Source: Ruminococcus sp. FC2018
Lineage (GTDB): Bacteria > Bacillota > Clostridia > Oscillospirales > Ruminococcaceae
Assembly: GCF_000621805.1 (NCBI RefSeq)
Contig: NZ_JHXH01000012.1
Location: 1 to 64,000, forward strand
Length of the DNA stretch: 64,000 bases
Reading direction: 5' to 3'
Part shown: positions 1 through 8,514 of the stretch, one piece after another
Numbering within the stretch: the stretch's first letter is position 1
How the letters are laid out: each line of letters opens with the position of its first letter
The notes under the pieces: model-generated
Told to the model about the DNA's origin: nothing
Database searches by the model: none
What the model saw: only the letters and a program-made list of their open reading frames with translations
Program-made: the position numbers and the translations under genes

Positions 1-1
1 G

Positions 2-37
2 GAGAAACCCAAGAAGAAACGAAAGAAAGCAGCGTAG
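2..37 (+). CDS. C-terminal tail of an unidentified gene (partial)
   Basis: The first bases read in frame as a lysine/arginine-rich tail (EKPKKKRKKAA) ending in TAG, and a terminator follows directly. Such tails are common on DNA-binding or mobilisation proteins of mobile elements, but the rest lies outside the window and the protein cannot be identified. Confidence 0.4.
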   Translation, partial: EKPKKKRKKAA

Positions 38-45
38 ATATTCCG

Positions 46-75
46 CCGCACAGAGCAGTCTGTGCGGTCTTTTTT
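46..75 (+). terminator. Rho-independent terminator
   Basis: A 9-bp stem (CCGCACAGA / TCTGTGCGG) with a GCAG loop is followed by TCTTTTTTT. It closes the partial gene at the left edge and separates it from the ATPase gene. Confidence 0.85.
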
Positions 76-196
76 TGCTTTGTAAAACGTAAAGATTTTA
101 TGAACGACAGAAAAATGTCGCTTTTTGTCTTCTGCCATCGGTAAGTATATAGAGGGCGATCGTTCTCAATAAACAAAAAAAGAAAGGAGAAATCAC

Positions 197-1495
197 ATGA
201 ACAAACTGATCATCAAGTCCTGCGAGGAGATAATGACCACGCTGTACAAGCCGATAGAGTTCGCCGTTGACGGCTTGCTTGCCCAAGGCTTGTACATCCT
301 TGCAGGCTCCCCGAAGACGGGGAAATCGTGGCTGGCATTGCAGCTTTGCCTTGCAGTCGCCAAGGGAGAAAAGCTGTTAGAGCGTGAAACTGCAAACGGA
401 ACGGCTCTTTATCTGTGCCTCGAAGATGGCTACGAGCGTATCCAAAAGCGGCTGTACGAACTGACAGACGAACCGTCGGACAAACTGTTCTTTTCGATAA
501 TGGCTGACTCTATCGGCTGTGGATTGGAGGAACAGATCACCAAGTTCAAATCTGCACACGAGGACTTGCATCTCATTGTAATCGACACACTGCAAATGGT
601 TCGCAGTGAAACAGAGTCCACATATGGCAGCGACTACGCAGAGCTATTGCCTCTAAAAAATCTTGCACAGCAGCTTGGAATCTGCATCGTGCTTGTACAT
701 CATCTGCGCAAGGCTACCGATAGCGACCCGTTCAATATGGTCTCGGGCAGCACAGGGCTTAACGGCTGTGTTGACGGACTGCTGGTGCTGATGAAAGCAA
801 AGCGGAGTGCAAATCAGGCGACCTTGCACTGCACAGGTCGTGACATCGAGGACACCGAGCTGCTGCTCACTCGGCAGGGTGCAAGGTGGACAGTCACCGA
901 CGAGAGCGAGGACAAGCCGCCTGACATTTTCTCTTTTGCCATTCATGACCTGATGCTGGAAATGCTTTCGTTCAAAGGCTCGGCAACAGAGCTGTGCGGT
1001 CTGCTGACGGAAAAGTTTGAGCAAGAATTTTTCCCGAACATGATAAAGAAAGACCTGACCTTGCACGGCTACGAACTGCAAAGCTACGGCGTGAATTTCT
1101 CGCACAAGAGAAGCAATGGACAGAGACTGATTATGCTGGCGTACGACCGTGACAGTGACACCAGTGACGGCAGAAATCTTATGCCCGAGCCGTCACAAAA
1201 CGCTGACCCTGCTGTCACTGCCGAGCAACCCGAAAGCTCGCAAGCCATTGATTCTATTGGCTCTGCGGCAACAGAAGGAAGCAACACTTGTGAAAAGTCA
1301 ACTGACCCTGTCGGGCAGTTAGCTGTCCCTTTTCGGAAAGGCGCTGACCCTGAGTACCTGCTCATCAATGGAAAGAAAATCGAGGTGAAACGATACACAC
1401 TTAACGAGTTGCTCAACCAAAGTGCAGCAAGACTGCGAGAAAAGATTTTCAAGGAACGAGGTGTTCTCGTCCCCGAGTTCGACCCCGCACTGTGA
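197..1495 (+). CDS. RepA-like AAA family ATPase of a mobile element
   Basis: 432-residue RecA-fold ATPase of the RepA / KaiC-like type that integrative elements and plasmids use for replication or mobilisation. The Walker A motif GSPKTGKS is near residues 37-44 and the Walker B strand LIVIDTLQMV lies near residue 125; a downstream VLVHHLRKA segment is typical of hexameric RepA helicases. The last 130 residues are Ser/Thr/Glu rich and look like a flexible tail. ATG has a good AAAGGAGA site 6 bases upstream. With the serine recombinase 1.2 kb downstream it marks the end of an integrated element. Helicase activity is inferred from the family. Confidence 0.8.
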   Translation: MNKLIIKSCEEIMTTLYKPIEFAVDGLLAQGLYILAGSPKTGKSWLALQLCLAVAKGEKLLERETANGTALYLCLEDGYERIQKRLYELTDEPSDKLFFSIMADSIGCGLEEQITKFKSAHEDLHLIVIDTLQMVRSETESTYGSDYAELLPLKNLAQQLGICIVLVHHLRKATDSDPFNMVSGSTGLNGCVDGLLVLMKAKRSANQATLHCTGRDIEDTELLLTRQGARWTVTDESEDKPPDIFSFAIHDLMLEMLSFKGSATELCGLLTEKFEQEFFPNMIKKDLTLHGYELQSYGVNFSHKRSNGQRLIMLAYDRDSDTSDGRNLMPEPSQNADPAVTAEQPESSQAIDSIGSAATEGSNTCEKSTDPVGQLAVPFRKGADPEYLLINGKKIEVKRYTLNELLNQSAARLREKIFKERGVLVPEFDPAL

Positions 1496-1497
1496 GC

Positions 1498-2266
1498 CGA
1501 AATTTGCCCACCCTCTCCCCCGGTGGAGAGTTTACCCGACCCGCATGCACAGAACGCCACACAGGGCATCGTGGCGCAAGTGTGAGCGAATGAAAAAGCA
1601 AGGAACACTAACGGCTGGAGTTTACTATCTGTATAGTAACTCTGAAATTGCGGAAAAGACAAAACCCCGAGCTTGAGCGCTTTGCAGCTCACGGGTGCAG
1701 CAAAAAACTGTTCCAAGTTTAAGTCGGCAGGTCAAGCCACACAGCATATTTCTCTCTTCTGCGAATGATAGCGAAGAAAGAAAACAGCTAATTTGAGGGT
1801 GTCAAACGGCAGTCCGAAAACCGCTAAACTTTGTGACCAGCCAGCATCGCAGTCGGCAGTCCACCACCGCCCGCTTCACTGGCTCGGGGCGGACCCCGTG
1901 AACCCCCTGTCGCATTAGCAGAAAAAGAATATGTCTGAACTGATAACCCGACAGTTTTGAGTACAGCCAAACAAGGCTCGATTTCAGAGCATTCAGAGCT
2001 TTGCAGGAAAAAGCACGGCGTCATTTGCCGCCGCACGCCTCACTTCGACGAGCAAAGCTCGGCGTGTTTGCGAGAGAATCTGCGAAATGAGAATTGGAGT
2101 CAAAATGTGAAAAAGCCAAAACTACCGACGTCAAAATTCAAAAAATGTGCCTGTAACTCCGCTTGTGCGAGGTTATCCGATGGCGTCACGGGCTGTTTTC
2201 GGCTGAACAAAAAAGTTGTGTTGAAACTCTTAACGGCAAAAAATAAATACGAAAGGAAGATCAAAA
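1498..2266. other. Intergenic stretch of the mobile element, no convincing gene
   Basis: About 770 bases without an ORF that has both a ribosome site and family-like sequence. An open frame at 1957-2280 is Cys/Lys rich and without recognisable domains, and I do not call it. A short hairpin (CTCTCC / GGAGAG, 1513-1530) lies just after the ATPase gene. The stretch may hold element-specific sites such as an origin, but nothing proves this. Confidence 0.5.
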
Positions 2267-2476
2267 ATGACAAACTATAATCCAAAAGCGATGTGCTGCT
2301 TGATGCACAAAAAAGACAGACAAAATTCGTTGCAGTTGGTGATAGATAACCGCCGCAGAGTGTGGTACTCTTGTGGTAAAAACTACTGCAATAAATGGTA
2401 TAATCCACCTGACGATGATAAGAATAAAGATAGGAGTGATGCGTTTGAAGATTACAGAAAAATGCAAGGCTCTTGA
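2267..2476 (+). CDS. Small cysteine-containing hypothetical protein
   Basis: 69-residue ORF preceded by a plausible ribosome site (GAAAGGAAG, 9 bases before ATG). It carries spaced Cys residues (CCLMHKK, then SCGKNYCNKW), which could bind a metal like small zinc-ribbon proteins of mobile elements, but I recognise no family. Its 3' end overlaps the next small ORF by 38 bases in another frame, suggesting translational coupling. It lies 1.2 kb after the ATPase gene and just before the recombinase gene. Confidence 0.45.
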   Translation: MTNYNPKAMCCLMHKKDRQNSLQLVIDNRRRVWYSCGKNYCNKWYNPPDDDKNKDRSDAFEDYRKMQGS

Positions 2477-2588
2477 GCTTAAAAAGCAGACGCTCACCGC
2501 CTGGACGAGAATACTTCTCGGGCGTGGTGAGATAGATGTGAAAAAGTACAACCGGATGCTTGTGCTGATAGATAAGCTCACAGCCTGA
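2439..2588 (+). CDS. Small hypothetical protein upstream of the recombinase
   Basis: 49-residue basic ORF (MRLKITEKCKALELKKQTL...) with an AGGAG right before the start; the spacing is short, so a GTG one codon earlier or an ATG at 2415 are alternatives. The predicted helix-rich sequence with a possible helix-turn-helix (ITEKCKALELKKQTLTAWTR) may be a DNA-binding accessory such as a recombination directionality factor. That is a guess from position and size only. Confidence 0.45.
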   Translation: MRLKITEKCKALELKKQTLTAWTRILLGRGEIDVKKYNRMLVLIDKLTA

Positions 2589-2591
2589 AAA

Positions 2592-2612
2592 AGCCCGCTG
2601 CAAAGGCGGGCT
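2592..2612 (+). terminator. Stem-loop after the small ORFs, without a U-run
   Basis: 7-bp stem AGCCCGC / GCGGGCT with a 7-base loop directly after the stop at 2588. There is no T-tract, so it may be an RNA 3'-end stabiliser rather than a full terminator. Confidence 0.45.
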
Positions 2613-2645
2613 ACATAGAGTAGATATGTAAATGTTTCCACCGTA

Positions 2646-2673
2646 TTGATTTTGAAAAATAACAAGTTATAAT
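2646..2673 (+). promoter_or_regulatory. Promoter of the serine recombinase gene
   Basis: TTGATT, 16-base spacer, TATAAT, ending 21 bases before the recombinase start; AAGGAGG follows as the ribosome site. Confidence 0.6.
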
Positions 2674-2694
2674 TAAAATAAAGGAGGATATCTT

Positions 2695-4389
2695 ATGGAT
2701 ATTTACAAGGCTCGTCAGCTGATGATGAGCGAGCGGAAAACTATTTTTGACCTGGACATCAACGTGACTTTCTACGCACGAGTGTCCACCCTCTCGGACG
2801 AGCAGGAAAACTCTATCGAGAATCAGATAAGCTACTTCACCGAGATGATAAAGTCAAATGCACATTGGAACTACGTCGAGGGCTATGTGGACAGAGTCAG
2901 AGGTGAGAGTGCCGAGAATCGTGAGTCGTTTATGCAGATGATAGACGACGGCAAGGCGGGCAAGTTCGACCTCGTGCTGACTAAAGAGGTCAGCAGATTT
3001 GCAAGAAACACCATCGACAGCCTGACCTACACAAGAGAGCTTCTCTCCTCGGGCGTGGGAGTGTTCTTTCAGAATGACAACATCTGCACCATAGACCCCG
3101 ACTCCGAGCTTCGCCTTACGATAATGTCAAGCATAGCCGCAGACGAGGTAAGAAAGCTGTCCGAGCGTGTGCGATTCGGTCACAAGCGTGCTATCAAGAA
3201 CGGCAACGTCCTTGGCAACAACCGCATCTTCGGATATGACAAGAAAGACTGCAAGCTGGTCATCAACGAAGAGGAAGCCGAAATGGTCAGGCTCATCTTC
3301 GAGCTGTACTCCACAGGCGATGCCAGCGTGCGGAAGATAGAACGGATACTCTACGACAAAGGCTATCGGGGACGCAACGGCACACGCATACACCACAACA
3401 CCATCTCGGGAATAATTCAGAACCCCAAGTACAAAGGCTACTACTGCGGAAACAAAGTCACCACCGTTGACTACCGCACCAAAGAGCAGAAGTTCCTGCC
3501 GCAGGATGAATGGGTGATGTACAAGGACGAAACAGGCGAAACAGTCCCAGCGATAGTCTCCGAGGAGATATGGGAAAGGTGCAATCAGATATTTGCCTAC
3601 CGCAGCAGCGTGATAAAAGCAAGAGAACACTCCTTCAAGGACAAAAGCGTGTTCACTGGAAAGATATGGTGTCAGGCTCACGATAAGCCATACTGGCGGA
3701 CGAGCTTTTCAAACAGCGCATCAAAGGGCAAGCCCGTCTACGAATGGATATGCTCCGAGAAAAAACGCTTCGGCACAAAGACCTGCGCATCATTTGCAAT
3801 ACTTGAAAGCGAGCTTTACAAAATGCTGTCGGGATTTTTCACCGAGATAGCAGGCGACCTTGACGACTACATCGAATCATTCCTTGAGATATACAAGCAA
3901 GCCGACAACACAGGCGAGCTGCAAAAGGATCTGAACAGACTGCAGGTTCAGCTTGACAAGGAGAACCGCAAGCGTGACAAACTGCTGGAACTTTACATGG
4001 AAGAAACTATCTCCAAGGCGGAGTTCACCGAGCGCAACACCAAGCACACCAAGGTCATCCAGGACATCGAAAACGAAATGCAATACCGCAAAGAAAAATC
4101 CCAGGACAGCGAGCAGTACGCAAAGAATATCCGCCGCATCGGCGACTACTTCCGCAATATGTACGACCCAACAGGCGTAATGACCAAGGAAGATGTTGAC
4201 GAAATGGCAAAGGCGGTCATCGACAGGATAGATGTGGTGCCAATGAACAAAAACACCATGAAGCTGCAAATAAAGCTGCTAACCGGCGATAACGAGCCTG
4301 TCACCTACGTACGCAAGGGAGCGAGGTATGCTCGGCGTTCGGGTAACATCAGCAAGAAGATGATCGACTCCTACAAGGCAGGCAAGTAA
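2695..4389 (+). CDS. Large serine recombinase (site-specific integrase)
   Basis: 564-residue large serine recombinase that would cut and join att sites to integrate or excise the element. The N-terminal resolvase domain starts with TFYARVST (catalytic Ser of the YARVS motif near residue 31) and continues through LVLTKEVSRFARN and SSIAADEVRKLSERVRFG. Next is the recombinase domain (residues about 165-290, with NNRIFGYD and an NPKYKGYYCGNK end), then a poorly conserved zinc-ribbon-like region and a coiled coil (about 400-480, rich in Glu/Lys). The usual DGxSGT stretch is altered to VDRVRGES. The gene lies at the element's right edge against a housekeeping cluster, as expected for an integrase next to its att site. 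Confidence 0.92.
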   Translation: MDIYKARQLMMSERKTIFDLDINVTFYARVSTLSDEQENSIENQISYFTEMIKSNAHWNYVEGYVDRVRGESAENRESFMQMIDDGKAGKFDLVLTKEVSRFARNTIDSLTYTRELLSSGVGVFFQNDNICTIDPDSELRLTIMSSIAADEVRKLSERVRFGHKRAIKNGNVLGNNRIFGYDKKDCKLVINEEEAEMVRLIFELYSTGDASVRKIERILYDKGYRGRNGTRIHHNTISGIIQNPKYKGYYCGNKVTTVDYRTKEQKFLPQDEWVMYKDETGETVPAIVSEEIWERCNQIFAYRSSVIKAREHSFKDKSVFTGKIWCQAHDKPYWRTSFSNSASKGKPVYEWICSEKKRFGTKTCASFAILESELYKMLSGFFTEIAGDLDDYIESFLEIYKQADNTGELQKDLNRLQVQLDKENRKRDKLLELYMEETISKAEFTERNTKHTKVIQDIENEMQYRKEKSQDSEQYAKNIRRIGDYFRNMYDPTGVMTKEDVDEMAKAVIDRIDVVPMNKNTMKLQIKLLTGDNEPVTYVRKGARYARRSGNISKKMIDSYKAGK

Positions 4390-4400
4390 ACCACACCAAT

Positions 4401-4431
4401 AAAAAAGCCACCCTATATGGGTGGTTTTTTT
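4401..4431 (+). terminator. Terminator of the recombinase gene (bidirectional)
   Basis: CCACCC / GGGTGG stem with a TATAT loop, an A-run before and seven Ts after, 20 bases past the recombinase stop. It can serve both strands. Confidence 0.9.
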
Positions 4432-4435
4432 GCAG

Positions 4436-4467
4436 CAAAAAGCTTCCCCGCAAAAGCAGAGAAGCTT
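4436..4467 (-). terminator. Terminator of the coaD cluster
   Basis: Read on the minus strand, AAGCTTC pairs with GAAGCTT around a GC-containing loop and is followed by TTTT. It lies 25 bases after the stop of the coiled-coil gene. Confidence 0.75.
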
Positions 4468-4491
4468 GTATCCGTTACTATGTATCGGAGC

Positions 4492-5046
4492 TTATTTGTC
4501 GTCCTTGATAGGAGGCGTGATCTTTGGACCCTTAGCCGGCGGGATAGCCGAAGCATTGTTGTTTGGACCTGCGATCTTTTCAAGAGCCTCGTGTGTCGCC
4601 GTAACATCAGCCACACACTTTGACAGTACATTGTGAGCCTCGCCAAGAGAAATGTTCAGCTTCTCAACCATAGCCTTTCTGATAGCCATGTCCTGAGCCT
4701 TTGCATTTGAAATGATCTTCTCAGCCTCTTCGTTCGCCCTCTGAGCCTCTGCGTTTGCATACTCGTGAGCCTGCTTAACGATTTCTTCCTCGCTGATAAG
4801 CTCCTTAGCCTTTGCCTGAGCGTCCTTAACGATCTGGTCGGCCTGACGCCTTGCATCGTCAAGAATGCTCTGTCTGTCCCTCTCTATCTCCTTTGCCTTC
4901 TGGATCTCATCGGGAGTGGACTCGATAAGCTCGTCAACGATCTCCATCATCATCTCAGCATCTACCTTTTTCTTGTTTGAAAAAGGTGTGCCCTGAGCGT
5001 TCATAAGTGCGGATTTAAGGTTGTTCAGTCCCTCTTCAAGATTCAT
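4492..5046 (-). CDS. DivIVA-like / ATPase-annotated coiled-coil protein
   Basis: 184 residues, largely a charged Ala/Glu/Lys heptad-rich helix from about residue 50 to 130 (AKEIERDRQSILDDARRQAD and on), followed by a Pro/Asn-rich disordered tail (IPPAKGPKITPPIKDDK). Proteins like this often sit after coaD/rsmD in Clostridia and are named ATPase or DivIVA-like, but no nucleotide-binding motif is visible, so a structural role near the membrane or division site is only an inference. AAAGGATGAG precedes ATG. It is last in a leftward operon with coaD (24 bases apart) and rsmD. Confidence 0.75.
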   Translation of the reverse strand: MNLEEGLNNLKSALMNAQGTPFSNKKKVDAEMMMEIVDELIESTPDEIQKAKEIERDRQSILDDARRQADQIVKDAQAKAKELISEEEIVKQAHEYANAEAQRANEEAEKIISNAKAQDMAIRKAMVEKLNISLGEAHNVLSKCVADVTATHEALEKIAGPNNNASAIPPAKGPKITPPIKDDK

Positions 5047-5069
5047 GTATATCTCATCCTTTCTTCAAC

Positions 5070-5570
5070 CTATATTTTTATATCGTCAGACTTGAGAAGT
5101 CTGCTTTTTATAAAATCATGTATCTGCGGCGGAACAAAGCCCGAGATGTCACCGCCGAAGTATGCGATCTGCTTGACAACGCTGGAGGATAAAAACATAT
5201 TCTCCCCCGTGGTGGTGAGAAATACCGTCTCCGCACCGTCGTAAAGCTTTCTGTTTGCCAGAGCCATCTGAAATTCGTATTCAAAATCCGAAACAGCCCG
5301 CAAACCCTTGACAATAGCCGTTGCGCCGGTCCTTTTAAGATAGTCCGCCAACAGCCCGTCATTGCAGTCAACAACAACGTTGTCCAGATCCTTGACCACA
5401 TCGTATATCATCTCCACACGTTCTCCCACCGTGAAAGCTGCCTTCTTTGCTGCATTGAAAGAAACCAGCACGATCACCTTGTCAAAAAGCGTGGATGCCC
5501 TGTTTATAATGTCCAGATGCCCCAGCGTTATAGGGTCGAAACTTCCGGGACAAACCGCAATGCGCTTCAT
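5070..5570 (-). CDS. coaD: Phosphopantetheine adenylyltransferase
   Basis: 166 residues, the usual family length. Catalyses transfer of AMP from ATP to 4'-phosphopantetheine, the penultimate step of coenzyme A synthesis, in the cytoplasm. The N-terminal nucleotidyltransferase signature CPGSFDPITLGHLDII is intact, and the C-terminal part has the SSSVVKQIAYFGGDISGFVP stretch that carries the ISSTxVR-like motif. AGGAGG lies just before ATG, and the start overlaps the rsmD stop as ATGA, so translation is probably coupled to rsmD. Confidence 0.97.
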   Translation of the reverse strand: MKRIAVCPGSFDPITLGHLDIINRASTLFDKVIVLVSFNAAKKAAFTVGERVEMIYDVVKDLDNVVVDCNDGLLADYLKRTGATAIVKGLRAVSDFEYEFQMALANRKLYDGAETVFLTTTGENMFLSSSVVKQIAYFGGDISGFVPPQIHDFIKSRLLKSDDIKI

Positions 5571-6115
5571 ATGTCCTCCTGTGGTGCCTTGAATACAGTC
5601 ACCGCCGTCTTGCCGTATTTATACCGCTTGTAAAGCCTGATGCCATCGTAACTATCCGTCAGCTCAAGTTCCTTTTCGTGCTCGCAAACAACAATACCGC
5701 CGCTGTTGAGCTGATCGCCCATGAATCCCAGAGCCTTCTCAACAAGCCCCTGCCTGTACGGCGGATCTATAAAGACAATGTCAAAACCGCCCTTTGACAC
5801 CCTCAGGTATTCAAAGCTGTCCATGCCCAGTACCCTTGACTGTGCCACGAACTTGCAGTCGCTTATGTTCTGCTTGACGATCCTTATAGCCTCAGGGTTT
5901 GAATCAACAAATACACAGTGATCCGCTTCCCTGCTCAGAGCCTCAATGCCCATCTGACCGCTGCCTGCGAAAAGATCAAGCACCTTGGAGCCCGCAACAT
6001 CGAACTGTATAATGGAAAAAACAGACTCCTTGACCATGTCCGTGGTGGGTCTGGTGTCTAACCCCTCTAAGGTCGCAAGCTTCTTGCCCCTGCATTTTCC
6101 GGTAATAACTCTCAT
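5567..6115 (-). CDS. rsmD: 16S rRNA (guanine(966)-N(2))-methyltransferase
   Basis: 182 residues from the ATG at 6115 (MRVITGKCRGKKL), chosen over a TTG four codons upstream because TTGGAGA sits at the right distance from this ATG. It would methylate G966 of 16S rRNA using S-adenosylmethionine. The SAM-binding motif VLDLFAGSGQMGIEALSR and the catalytic motif IVFIDPPYRQG (the D/N-PP-Y/F motif of N-methyltransferases) are present. First gene of the rsmD-coaD-coiled-coil operon, a common Firmicutes arrangement. Confidence 0.95.
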   Translation of the reverse strand: MRVITGKCRGKKLATLEGLDTRPTTDMVKESVFSIIQFDVAGSKVLDLFAGSGQMGIEALSREADHCVFVDSNPEAIRIVKQNISDCKFVAQSRVLGMDSFEYLRVSKGGFDIVFIDPPYRQGLVEKALGFMGDQLNSGGIVVCEHEKELELTDSYDGIRLYKRYKYGKTAVTVFKAPQEDI

Positions 6116-6169
6116 AAGCGTCTCCAATGGGTAAAAAGATATAATTTCCCAACTAATTATACAATAATT

Positions 6170-6540
6170 ATTTCAATTTGTCTATACCTTTTTGAATTTT
6201 TCTTAATTTTTTCTGCCAAAGGCATGGAATGACTGCCGCCTGCCAAGCCGCCTGCCCCCCCTTGCAGCATGGGTGAGCGAGCTTTGTTTTTCCATTATCC
6301 CTGTGTTGTTGTCGGGGATATTCTCTTGGTGCTCTATCGGGAGTAGTTCTTCCGGGTAAGTTTTTCTCCGCACTCTCTTTGGGAGCCTTTCGGTTATTTT
6401 TCCCTGCCCCGTCGCAGACGGAGTGGGGAAAAATCATTAAGAGGTTTCTCAGGGGGGGTACGGGGGGAAGTCTTCTCCAAAAGAGTTCCCCCCGATAAAG
6501 CTCCAAAAGAGTTTCCCCCTGCTGCCACGCAGAAGTAATG
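6170..6540. repeat. GC-rich intergenic region with nested hairpins
   Basis: About 370 bases without a credible gene. It holds several long inverted repeats: TTTTTCCC...GGGGAAAAA enclosing CCGTC / GACGG (about 6399-6432), and GGGGGGAA (6462-6469) pairing with TTCCCCCC (6486-6493). A related 'aaaagagt...cccc' sequence recurs at 6505-6518 and near 39350-39382. It looks like a degenerate intergenic repeat rather than a terminator alone. A 112-codon open frame on the minus strand here (6168-6506) is not called. Confidence 0.5.
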
Positions 6541-6559
6541 CGGCAGATCCGGATATGTG

Positions 6560-7324
6560 TTATGCCTCGCCCTTTTTGCTCTGGACCTTTCCTGTCATGG
6601 CAACGAGCAATTTTCTTGGCATGAGCCTTGAACCCACCGCAGCCAGTTTAAGCGCAGCCGATGGCACAATGATAGTCTTGCCGCCGAACATACCCTTGAT
6701 CGCATCCTTGGCGCATTGTTCTGCACTTATGGCTTTGACGCCGAATGAACAGCCTGCCACCTGGTTAAATTCAGTGTCCACAGGTCCAGGGCACAGCGCA
6801 CATACATGCACCCTGCTGCCTGCCTCCTGAAGCTCTCTTGCAACTGCGCTGGTAAGGTCGGCAACGTATGCCTTTGATGCGTAGTAGGTGCTCATGTACG
6901 GACCGCCGCTCATAAGTCCCGCAGAGGATGCAATATTCATGATATAGCCCCTGTCCTTTTGTGCAAAATCCTTCACGAAAAGCTTTGTGAGAATGTGTAC
7001 CGCAGTTATATTGGTGTCTATCATCTCCAGCTCACGCTCAAGCTCTGTCTCGCAGAACTTACCGAAAAGTCCGAATCCCGCACCGTTTATAAGTACCCCC
7101 ACATTCTCATCCTTTACCTCGTCATAGAGTCTGTAACAGTCCTCTTTTTTGGATACATCGCATACAATGACCCTTGTGTTCTCTCCCAGCTCGTCAGCCA
7201 GCTCTCTGAGCCTGTCCTCTCTGCGAGCACAAAGAATACACCGAAAGCCCCTTGCATAAAGCTCTCTTGCGATCTCCCTGCCGATCCCCGAGCTTGCCCC
7301 GGTGATAAGTGCCGTCCTTGCCAT
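6560..7324 (-). CDS. Short-chain dehydrogenase/reductase (SDR)
   Basis: 254-residue classical SDR, NAD(P)-dependent, substrate unknown. The Rossmann nucleotide motif GASSGIG is at residues 9-15, LINGAGFG corresponds to the NNAG structural motif, the catalytic Ser lies in NIASSAGL, and the YxxxK pair is YYASKAYVADL. PGPVDTEF is the usual post-catalytic PG motif. An Arg-rich ARREDR stretch after the second strand suggests preference for NADP. The sequence resembles the DltE/YdfG-like group. It stands alone, leftward, divergent from the nucleotidyltransferase gene. Confidence 0.9.
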   Translation of the reverse strand: MARTALITGASSGIGREIARELYARGFRCILCARREDRLRELADELGENTRVIVCDVSKKEDCYRLYDEVKDENVGVLINGAGFGLFGKFCETELERELEMIDTNITAVHILTKLFVKDFAQKDRGYIMNIASSAGLMSGGPYMSTYYASKAYVADLTSAVARELQEAGSRVHVCALCPGPVDTEFNQVAGCSFGVKAISAEQCAKDAIKGMFGGKTIIVPSAALKLAAVGSRLMPRKLLVAMTGKVQSKKGEA

Positions 7325-7440
7325 ATATATTACCTCCTTGCGGTTTTGTTTCCCTTTGATTTTACCATACCCCTCCGACCTTTGTCAATCAGCCTGTATA
7401 TTATTTTTACTGTTTTTTTTGCCGTTTTCTTAACATTCTA

Positions 7441-7469
7441 TTGACAAATCCTTTGCTATGTGAGATAAT
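7441..7469 (+). promoter_or_regulatory. Promoter of the nucleotidyltransferase gene
   Basis: TTGACA, 17-base spacer, GATAAT, 46 bases before the ATG at 7515. Confidence 0.8.
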
Positions 7470-7514
7470 ATAGCTGTAAAACCAGCGCAAATACATTGCT
7501 TGGAGGACGAAAAC

Positions 7515-8426
7515 ATGAACGCAACCCTGGTAATACTCGCAGCAGGACTCGGGAGCCGCTTTGCAGGCGGAATAAAACAGCTTGAACCCCTGGGACCGGG
7601 CGGAGAGATAATCATGGATTATTCCATATATGATGCAGTTGAAGCCGGATTTGATAAAGTGGTGTTCATTATCCGCAGGGATATTAAGGACGCCTTTGAT
7701 AAAATGATAGGCGAGCGTATAAAAAAGATAGTTAAAACAGATTATGTATTTCAGGAGCTTGACTGTCTCCCCAAAGGATTTGAGTGTCCCAAGGACCGTG
7801 TAAAACCCTGGGGACACGGTCATGCCGTCTATTGCTGCAAAGATGCGGTCAAAGAGCCTTTTGTTGTCATCAATGCCGACGACTACTACGGCAAACAAGC
7901 CTTTGTCCAGCTGTATGATAAACTGAAGGAAATGCAGTCTGCCCCGCAAACACCAATGTCTATCGCCCTTGTAGGGTTTGAGCTCCAAAATACCCTCAGC
8001 GAATTCGGCAGCGTAAACCGTGGAGTCTGCAAGGTGAAAAACGGCAAGCTGGAAAGCATAAAGGAAACCTATAATATCCGCCGTGAAGCCGACGGAAAAA
8101 TACATTGCGGAAAAGAAACCGACGAGGTAATAGCCGACGATAACCCTGTTTCAATGAATATGTGGGCTTGCCCCCCTGAGTTCATCACAAAGCTGGGTGA
8201 GTATTTTGAAAGCTTCCTCAAAGAAAATGTAAACAATATCACCGCCGAGTTCCTGCTTCCAGGCGGGATAGAGAAAATGATCGAAAACGGCGACGTTACC
8301 TGCGCCGTTACCCAAAGCAGCGATAAGTGGTTCGGCATAACCTATGCCGAGGATACCCCAAGCGCAAAGGCAAATTTCAAAGCATTGGTGGATAAAGGCG
8401 TTTATCCTGCAAAGCTGTGGGGCTGA
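7515..8426 (+). CDS. NTP-transferase family protein (sugar nucleotidyltransferase-like)
   Basis: 303 residues. The ATG at 7515 is preferred over an in-frame TTG at 7500 because TGGAGG (7501-7506) is correctly spaced from it. The N-terminal LVILAAGLGSRFAGGIKQLEPLGPGG is the pyrophosphorylase signature G-x-G-x-R with a K downstream; VINADDYYG carries the metal-binding Asp pair. The family joins a sugar phosphate to a nucleotide; here the substrate is unknown, and the gene has its own promoter and terminator with no pathway neighbours. Confidence 0.85.
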   Translation: MNATLVILAAGLGSRFAGGIKQLEPLGPGGEIIMDYSIYDAVEAGFDKVVFIIRRDIKDAFDKMIGERIKKIVKTDYVFQELDCLPKGFECPKDRVKPWGHGHAVYCCKDAVKEPFVVINADDYYGKQAFVQLYDKLKEMQSAPQTPMSIALVGFELQNTLSEFGSVNRGVCKVKNGKLESIKETYNIRREADGKIHCGKETDEVIADDNPVSMNMWACPPEFITKLGEYFESFLKENVNNITAEFLLPGGIEKMIENGDVTCAVTQSSDKWFGITYAEDTPSAKANFKALVDKGVYPAKLWG

Positions 8427-8495
8427 CAGAGCACACTATTAAAAATACCCGGGGAAGATCCCTGCCAAAAAAGATCCCTCCCCAGTCAATATCCT

Positions 8496-8514
8496 AAGGC
8501 ATTGTGCCTTTTTA
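8496..8514 (+). terminator. Short terminator after the nucleotidyltransferase gene
   Basis: AAGGCA-TTG-TGCCTT stem followed by TTTAT. Its end overlaps the last codon of the small minus-strand gene. A second imperfect stem (GGGGA...GATC / GATC...TCCCC) lies just upstream at about 8451-8483. Confidence 0.6.

Noticed and set aside
1957-2280. 107-codon frame before the small Cys protein
   Set aside because: No ribosome site or domain, and composition that looks non-coding; left as uncertain intergenic DNA.
4390-4500. Attachment site of the mobile element
   Set aside because: The recombinase lies at the boundary, but the left end is outside the window, so no direct repeat can be shown.
6168-6506. 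112-codon minus-strand frame in the repeat block
   Set aside because: No ribosome site and Pro/Arg-rich composition that reflects the GC-rich repeats.
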